Shown here: piece after piece, positions 57,630 to 64,000 of the stretch
How positions within the stretch are numbered: the stretch's first letter is position 1
Layout of the letters: the number at the start of each line of letters is the position of its first letter
Assembly (NCBI GenBank): GCA_011109175.1
Contig: RDEW01000022.1
Location: 353,834 to 417,833, forward strand
Reading direction: 5' to 3'
DNA from: Dicyema japonicum
Taxonomy: Eukaryota > Dicyemida > Rhombozoa > Dicyemidae
Length of the DNA: 64,000 nt
Made by a program: the position numbers and the translations under genes
The notes under the pieces: generated by a model
Database searches by the model: none
What the model saw: the letters and a program-made list of their open reading frames with translations, nothing else
What the model was told of the DNA's origin: nothing

Positions 57630-60555
57630 ACCAGAGACCACGGTTACACAAACTAATTAATCACGTGATCCCAGCACACATTAGCAGAAACCTCATCTTG
57701 GCTCGATGCTTCTCCCTCGACCCCACACAAGCACGTATCGGTCGAGTGACTGGACCTTCGCAATCACGACGGCGCGTTCCATGGTTCACTCGTATCAAGG
57801 CTTCAAGTGGCATTGGTGGCTGTAACGCTCCAGAAATCCAGCTTCCGTGAGTTTGGAGACTCTTTTCCGGCTAGCCTCGATCTTCAGAACATTCGTCCAA
57901 GAGATGAGTGGGCCCATATACCACATGCATAAGAGATGCATGGTTCAATGAATTGTTTATATACAGTGCTCAAAACATAATTCTTTTCGATCACCATAAG
58001 CCTGTGAGGCATTTCAGAACAGTAGTTTTCTTTTCGCATTTTGTAATTACGTTCTCAATATGGAGAGAGATGACATGTGCATGTCAAAAGTCACCCCAAG
58101 GATCTTTTGAGATTTTCTGAAAGGAATAGCTTCATTGTTTGCCTTCAGTTCGACCGTCCGTCTTCCCAGTCTCTTGTCTGAAATAAATAGGGGTGTGACG
58201 GACTTTTCACTGCTGGCAGTTAGGCGATTCTTCGATAGCCATTCATCAAGACGGTACAGGTTTTCTTGCAATCTCAAAGTGGCAATCTGGATGTCCTGAT
58301 CGCGTGACGCAATGACGATGTCGTCGGCATAAGTTAGAATATCATTTTCGGAGTCTGGTTTGGGAGGTCCGCCATGAATAGGTTGAATAAAACTGGAGAT
58401 AAAGGGGATCCTTGGGGAATTCCATTAGGGATAAGCCGTAAAATAAACCTTGACTGGCAAATGCAGACGCGTCCCCACCAACCACTAAGGAAATTAGCTA
58501 GCCAAAGTTTGAGCTTTCAAGGGATCTTTGTTTGGTAAATTTTCCAAGTAAAAATCTTCCTTGAAGCAGAGTCAAAAGCTTTGTGGACGTCTATGGAGCA
58601 AAGTACAGTCTTTATGTGTCCCGGACTGTGCGAGAAACTATATCGTATAAAGTTAGTCAATGCAGTTAAGTGGGTCGAAGTAGACCTTTACTTTTTAAAA
58701 CCATGTTGAAAATGACAAGTCCGGTAGGAATTTTTGATTTTCGCAAGAACCAGTCTTTCCAGAATTTTCGACACCAAACACAATAACGCGACCGGTCTGT
58801 ATGAAGCTGGGTCCTTCTTCACTTTACCGGGTTTCAAAATTGGACGTAGGTGGGCAAGCTTCCATAAGACTGGAATAGAATTTTTGTTAATAGTGGTTGA
58901 ATATTTTCGTTAATGCAGCGATTCCATAGTCTCCAGATTCTTTAGGAGGATCATTGGGATCTTATCCGGTCCGTTAGAATAGGTTGTTTTAATGGCTTTC
59001 AATACATTTCTCACGTCGTTTTCAGTGAAGTGAATCGTATCCGGTTCCTTTTTCAGTTTACTGAGATATTTCGGGGATACATCCGACTTCTTATGATCTT
59101 TATGGGTATTTTCACATAGTATTTTATTAGGTTAAGTCCTTTTGGCTGTGGTCCACCTCGGACGATCTTTCATCCACTCTTGAGGCGTCTTAGGTGGTCT
59201 TCCAAATTTCAGTAGTGGGTCTATTTCAACGAGGAGAACACATGCTTCCATCTTGATATTTGTGTCTTTACCTCCCTGTTTTTTAATTAATTGTTCAAAG
59301 CCTTCAGTCTAAACTTATCCTCAGTAGTTAATCGGCCAGATTTTTTGAGTTCGTTTCTTTCCTTGTTAATGCTGACCTGCCATATCCCCTGGTGTAGTTA
59401 AGGTGGTGTTTAGGTACATATAGTGATCTCGCATCCAAGATAGTGCGGTTTACATAAGCGAGTACTTTGTCCATGGAAGTAATGCCATCTAGGTACTGCA
59501 GTAGGTTGTCAGTAAGTGTACTGTAAAGTCTCCAGTCTGCGCGTTTGTAGTTGAATTGTTCTGGGGACCACCTCCTAGTTGACGTTTCTCTCTTGATCTA
59601 AAAAAGGATCGCATTATGGTCACTTCTTGAGTTGTAAATGACTGACCAAGTCGATATGGCGGCCAGGCCGGAAGAACAAAACGTGATGTCTGGAGAAGTT
59701 AGTTAATCTGACTCCCTGAAGGGGGTTCTCGTATGTTTTGACGGGTCATTCATGACCGTGAAAGGTCCTGTCTGTGAAAGTAGTACTTTTCCTCTGAGTC
59801 GGACGGTTGACTTGCCAGCCATAGATTGTGTTTTGTGTTGATACCCCCCCCCCTCCAATGATCATGTGGTTCAAGAAAACCAAAGTAGATAAATTAGGCA
59901 TATTGTAGCTTCGGGCAAGAACCAGGTGGAGGCACATAGACGTTCACAAAGGTAATTTTTCCATTTGTTGTTCCAAGTGAGACTGCATTGACTTCAGTAA
60001 CATCGTCGTCTCCCAAGATATTCTTCACCACTGAAATGATGTCTACACATTTAAGGTCTTTCCGATATAAAATGAGTAGGACACCTCCCCGCTTCCTCTT
60101 CCGGTCAGTCCGTATTGACTTGTATCCAGGAAACACCTGTGTAGGACTGTTTATAGGCAGTTTCGTCTTTTGTATATCAAAGCTACTCCAAGTTGCAACG
60201 GAGAGTGGAAGAAACTCGTTCATGAGATCTCCAATGGTCGGACACGACTTAATTGGATAACATAACATATTCGTCTCTTGTATCAAAGCCACGTCGATCT
60301 TCAGCTCCGCCAGGAGAAAGCGTAGTTCCAATATTTTGTCCCTTACTCCATTGATATTTAGTTAAAGAACCGTGGTCCGTTTCTTGCGGTGAGCTAGTGG
60401 TTCTTTCCGGGTAGATGAGGATGATAGTGCGTGCTGCCGGCTAGACAGTTTCCTCGGAGGTAAATGTTTAATGGTTCTCTTTGGAGGGACATTAGGTGCC
60501 CTCTAGGCGCTACCAATAATTACAGAATCGGTGAACCACATAACGCCACGCTAAA
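57630..60555 (-). mobile_element. LINE-A, nearly full length (about 2.9 kb)
   Basis: 5' end at about 60550 (minus strand GCGTGGCGTTATGTGGTTC). The endonuclease at 60331-59894 reads LLAELKIDVALIQETNM, GGVLLILYRKDLK and ITFVNVYVPPPGSCP. SRSDHNAILF is near 59640. Linker: 59500-59100. RT: PGKVKKDPAS block near 58830, LPNGIPQGSPLSP at 58440-58400, LTYADDIVIAS at about 58330-58300, then LDEWLSKNRL and KSQKILGVTFDMH (58277-58080). The 3' end near 57640-57680 has CACGTGATCCCAGC and then (TTA)n. One ORF2-type protein with scattered frameshifts, inactive but the best family reference here. Confidence 0.85.
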
Positions 60556-60747
60556 ATTTGAATTGTACATCTTTGCTACCTCTCAACTTATGGAAGTGGC
60601 ATGCCATGAGGACATCCCTCTGGACTCTAACAAAGATATTTCGGTTAACTCTGATGTGGAGATGGGGAATAAGAGGGAGTTGATGGCACAATCTTTTTCT
60701 AAGACAGTGTTTCTCAAACTGGGTTCCGCGGTCCAAAAAGGAACGCC

Positions 60748-60995
60748 TGGTGGAAGGTTCCACGCATCTACGATGCAGAAAGGGTTTGACGAGTGACGCC
60801 GTCATCAGTGGATACTCACTGCGGAACTGGATTGTCTAGAAAGGACACTCACACAAGAAAAAGAAAAAAAGAAGTGAAGATCATTCCTTGGTTCTACGAT
60901 TAGCTAAAATTAACTGTTCTTTACTTAAATAAAGTGTGTGTCCTGCCTATGCGGAGCTATAAATACTATGGCTCTCGTGAAAAGGCACATTTCAG
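60748..60995 (+). mobile_element. SINE family 1, copy without tRNA head, inside hAT-3
   Basis: Matches 52023-52262 nearly throughout (GGTGGAAGGTTCCACGCATC ... GCGGAGCTATAAATACTATG ... CTCTCGTGAAAAGGC). It is 5'-truncated just after the B box. Confidence 0.85.
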
Positions 60996-61097
60996 GAATG
61001 TCCTGTTCAAATAATTAGAAGCCTCAAATACACGTAAATTGGGGAAAAAAACCCACCCCTTTTTAAATCTTAATGAATGGTGATCGTTTTCGATACA

Positions 61098-61245
61098 GGA
61101 AAGCCGTGGGTACTCTGAAGGAACACAAGAAAAATTTCTCGATCCTTTTGTGTTGTACCAGGATCACTTAATTAGCTGGTTTACTTTTTCTTTCTTGGTG
61201 TTCCTTTTTCGGGGTTATTAAATAAATAAAATAATTAAATGAATA
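61098..61245 (+). mobile_element. LINE 3'-end insertion inside hAT-3
   Basis: Third copy of the 7468-7620 element, ending TTTCGGGGTTATTAAATAAA. Confidence 0.75.
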
Positions 61246-62429
61246 AAAATATATATATCAAATATGGATTCACTCTGATAACTTCTGAAGGTAAATTAAA
61301 ACCACAGCGTGTCCCGTGTTCTGAGGTTTAGGCGTCTACTTCACTTAAGCCGAGCAATTTAAAGAGGCACATGGAATCCAAATATCCTAGTTCAACACAA
61401 AAGGATGTTGATTTCTTAAAATTCAAAGCCCAAATATTGATCAATCTGGAATTTTATCCCAAAATATTTCATCCGGTTCAAAAGCTTCTAATTAGTATGA
61501 AAATTGCTTTTGCAGAAAAAATCGCACTCCATCGGAGAACAATTGATAATACCTTGTTGCGGAGATATCATTTCCAACATGTTAGAAAGTTCTGAACTTC
61601 ATATTCTGAAGCATATCTCACTTTCCAATGAAACTGTTAGTAGAAGAATAAATGATCTCGCCAAGAATAATTTGTCCATTGTAGTCGCCAAGATTAAAAA
61701 TTCAATGTTCTAATTTTTTGCTATCCAAATTTATGAAAGCATGGATATCGCCAAATTATCTCAATTATGCGTATATGTTCGTTATATGACAAGCACTTTG
61801 AAGATGAATTCTTGTTTTGTGAAATTCCCCAAATGCTATTGGTATACATTGCATGATCCACCGTCATGTATTGATGATGAAAACCATGCCTGACGATTTG
61901 AAAAATGTCATGAATGTCATAATTAACACGATAATCTATATTAAAGCCAAAGCACTCAATTCTCGTCTCTTTGCTGAGTTATGCAAAAAAATGACTCTGA
62001 ATTTGAGACTCTTTTGTTGCATTCACATGTGAGATGGCTTTCAAAAGGAAATGAAATGAAAATGCATTAAACAACAGGTTATAAAATAGGTATCTATCAG
62101 TCCGCCAGTTGGCCTGGACAGTTCATCCGGGTACCTTTTTTCCTTGCTAACCATCCATTTGCTGCTCTAGTAAGTCACACACCCTAATTTCATCTCCAGA
62201 ACGTTGTAGGTGCAAAGCCAGTAAGCCCATCTCAAGTTAGTTCTCTCTTTGTAGGTCCTTTCCCAGTATGTTCTTCCACAGTGGTTCCAAGCCGTCCTGT
62301 AGGGACCGATGATGTGGTTAACAAAGTCCCGTGTAGATCCCAATTCGAATATAGGGATCAATTGTTGTGGGTACTAAGTCCAACTTGGAAAATATCCGGA
62401 GATTTTGGCCCTTTGGCTACTGCGTCCCC

Positions 62430-62640
62430 CAAAAGGTTCCTTCGTTCTTGTAGAATATGTCCAATCGGCCCGTAGTATGTTTCTAAACCTTGTAATATGT
62501 TCCTTCGTCTTGTAGAATAAGTTCATTCGACTTGTAATACATTTCTTCGCTTTGAGGAGATTCCCTTGCAGTGCAATAGGTTCCTTCGTCTTGTAATATG
62601 GCCCTTGTAATTTGGATCTTCGCCTTTAAACTCCTCCGAC
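62430..62640. repeat. Degenerate tandem repeat built on a TTCCTTCGTCTTGTA unit
   Basis: Irregular repeats of about 30-40 bp: GGTTCCTTCGTTCTTGTAG, TGTTCCTTCGTCTTGTAG, AGTTCATTCGACTTGTAA, CATTTCTTCGCTTTG, AGGTTCCTTCGTCTTGTAA. A minisatellite-like array within the hAT-3 relic. Confidence 0.7.
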
Positions 62641-63012
62641 TTGAGAACATGAAAGTAGCACCAGTGGCACCACCTCCTTATGTTTTTAATACTTCAAAAG
62701 GAAAAGTCAGAGAGCATTTATACTACGAAAAGAAATACATGAATTTCTTAAAGACGTCAAACCAAAACTGCATGAAAAATTTTCTGATACTCGATTTTTG
62801 ACTTAATTTTTGGTGGTATATCTGTGAATTTTGTTAATTTACAACTGCAAGGAAGAGATACCACAGTCTGCCATTGTCATGAAAAAATGACTGGTTTCAA
62901 AATGAAACTAGAACTGAGGAATTCTGAATTAAATAGTTACAACTTTGCGCCATTTCCACATCTAAATACATTTATTGATGAAAATGATCTTTGCATTGAT
63001 GTGATGAAACAA

Positions 63013-64000
63013 CATTATTTATTATTATTATTACCCCCAGGATCACTGGGTCAAAGAGAAAGAAATAAAAGTTCTCATCTAACTAAGTGATCCCAGATCG
63101 ACAAAGGTGAGGACGAGTCCGGCGGGGTCGAGAATCCTGAACAGCTCTTCTCATAGGACATGGCATCGGCTCACAATTTCTGTATGATTGTAGATAATTC
63201 GATAGTATTTGGAATAGAGGGCAGCTCGGTAGAACAGCCTCCTTTAATAGTTTTCGTTGTATTTCAATTAAAAAATTTTCAATAGGTTGGATGTTGTGAT
63301 CTGGTCCAATTAACCTCATTGCAGTCTCCTCGATTGCAGATAACTTCAATGTGGAAGATCGTGACATTTGCATTGCCCATGAAGGACTTGCATACGTCTT
63401 CGTTGGTCGGATGAATTGTTTGTATATCGTGGCAAGGATCCCAGTTTGATCTCTAAATATTTTGAGAGCACTTTTAAAATTCTTAATTTTTTCAGAGCAG
63501 AAGTTACTCTGTTTTCAACATGCCGGATAAAGGTGAGTCCCTGATCAAAGGTTACTCCCAGAATCTTCGGTGTTTTGTTAATAGAGATAGCTTCGTTCTT
63601 CATTTTGGTTCGATACAGAGCTGTCTCTTGTAGGTGGTAAACAGTGTGACAAAGGACTTTGCTGCTGATTTGTCAAGTCTCCGCTTCGAGAGCCATAGTT
63701 CCAAGTTATCGAGCATTTGTTGAGCCAACTGAGTCGCTGATTGAATGTTCTGTCCTTGGAGGCAAGAATGATATCGTCGGCATATGAGAGGATTAGACAG
63801 TTTTCATTACAGGTTTGTGGCATGTCGTTTATGTAGAGATTGAAGAGTTGGGGTGATAGTGGTGAGCCTTGAGGGACTCCATTTGGGAAATAGCGAGATC
63901 TTGATTTGATGTTGTTGCAGAGCACTTGTGCTCGTCTTCCATTTAGGAAGTTTCCAAGCCAAAGTTTCAGGTTCGGATGGATGTTGGTTTCATATATTTT
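63013..64000 (-). mobile_element. LINE-A subfamily, RT and 3' end, continues past the right edge
   Basis: The minus strand has NGRRAQVLCNNIKSRS, YFPNGVPQGSPLSPQLFNL and SYADDIILASKDR (63925-63760), the RT catalytic core. Next come KTPKILGVTFDQG and VTSALKKLRILKV (63603-63460), and LSAIEETAMRLIGPDHN (63350-63280). The 3' end from 63141 down to 63013 holds the stem-forming GGATCACT/AGTGATCC pair and a (TAA)n tail. Frameshifts separate the blocks. Confidence 0.8.

Larger units (their letters stand above)
60705..63010 (+). mobile_element. hAT-3, ZBED-like, broken by a SINE and a LINE tail
   Basis: Left terminal repeat CAGTGTTTCTCAAACTGGG at 60705. The BED-finger end SNLKRHMESKYPSSTQK lies near 61350-61390. 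Then DIISNMLESSELHILKHISL and SNETVSRRINDLAKN (61570-61680). A far block, LQLQGRDTTVCHCHEKMTGF with FIDENDLCIDVMKQ, is at 62840-63010. These follow ZBED/FAM200-type transposase order. Insertions: SINE-1 at 60748-60995 and a LINE tail at 61098-61245. A degenerate tandem repeat sits at 62430-62640. No right terminal repeat was found. Confidence 0.75.

Noticed and set aside
59846-59856. Poly-C run as a functional motif
   Set aside because: It lies in a dead LINE endonuclease and is most likely a slippage product.
1-64000. CRISPR arrays, bacterial operons, Shine-Dalgarno sites or rho-independent terminators
   Set aside because: No spaced direct repeats or prokaryotic gene organisation; the spliced genes are eukaryotic.

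Overview
The window looks like nuclear DNA of a very compact metazoan. It is AT-rich and split between small host genes and a dense layer of broken transposable elements. The key to reading it is the introns. Host proteins break off in every simple ORF, but join in frame once GT...AG introns of only about 18-27 nt (mostly 22-23) are removed. I checked this by hand for UAP56/DDX39, an SLC17 transporter, an MBOAT acyltransferase, COMMD3, a Y-box protein, Munc18, an IMPACT-like protein and the first third of MON2. In most of these the summed exon length is an exact multiple of three. Introns this short with an animal gene set (COMMD3, MON2, RMI1, SLC17, Munc18, NPHP5) fit a dicyemid mesozoan (Dicyema-like). 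That taxon is an inference; no marker gene was searched.

Layout. 1-1.1 kb: LINE reverse transcriptase fragment. 1.57-2.0 kb: Y-box cold-shock protein (+). 3.2-5.4 kb: LINE ORF1 and hAT fossils, plus a GC-rich island. 5.8-7.2 kb: UAP56 helicase (-). 7.5-16.6 kb: LINE tails, tRNA-derived SINEs and LINE copies. 16.65-19.11 kb: hAT transposon with a perfect 8-bp target duplication. 19.6-21.1 kb: SLC17 transporter (-). 21.3-24.1 kb: hAT and R2-like debris and a 147-bp tandem duplication. 24.2-25.8 kb: IQ-motif protein like NPHP5/IQCB1 (-). 26.2-27.8 kb: LINE (+). 28.0-29.5 kb: LPCAT3-like MBOAT (-). 29.7-30.9 kb: LINE fragments. 31.0-32.6 kb: RMI1 (-). 32.7-35.6 kb: LINE fragments. 35.9-37.8 kb: Munc18/STXBP (+). 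38.1-41.7 kb: LINE and hAT debris.

41.8-50.1 kb is the main gene cluster: COMMD3 and MON2 (+, 57 bp apart), an unidentified gene (+), a three-TM protein (-), a SINE and an IMPACT-domain protein (-). 50.5-54.9 kb: a LINE-B 3' half and an R2-like (restriction-endonuclease type) LINE interrupted by a SINE and a hAT. 54.9-56.5 kb: two unidentified host genes (-). 56.7-64 kb: R2-like C-terminus, a nearly full-length APE-type LINE (-), a hAT carrying SINE and LINE insertions, and a last LINE running off the right edge.

Functionally the host genes cover mRNA export (UAP56), RNA binding (Y-box), vesicle fusion and Golgi/endosome traffic (Munc18, MON2, COMMD3), lipid remodelling (MBOAT), cilia (NPHP5-like), genome stability (RMI1), organic-anion transport (SLC17) and translation control (IMPACT). 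They show no common pathway. No rRNA gene, CRISPR array, bacterial operon or standalone tRNA gene was seen.
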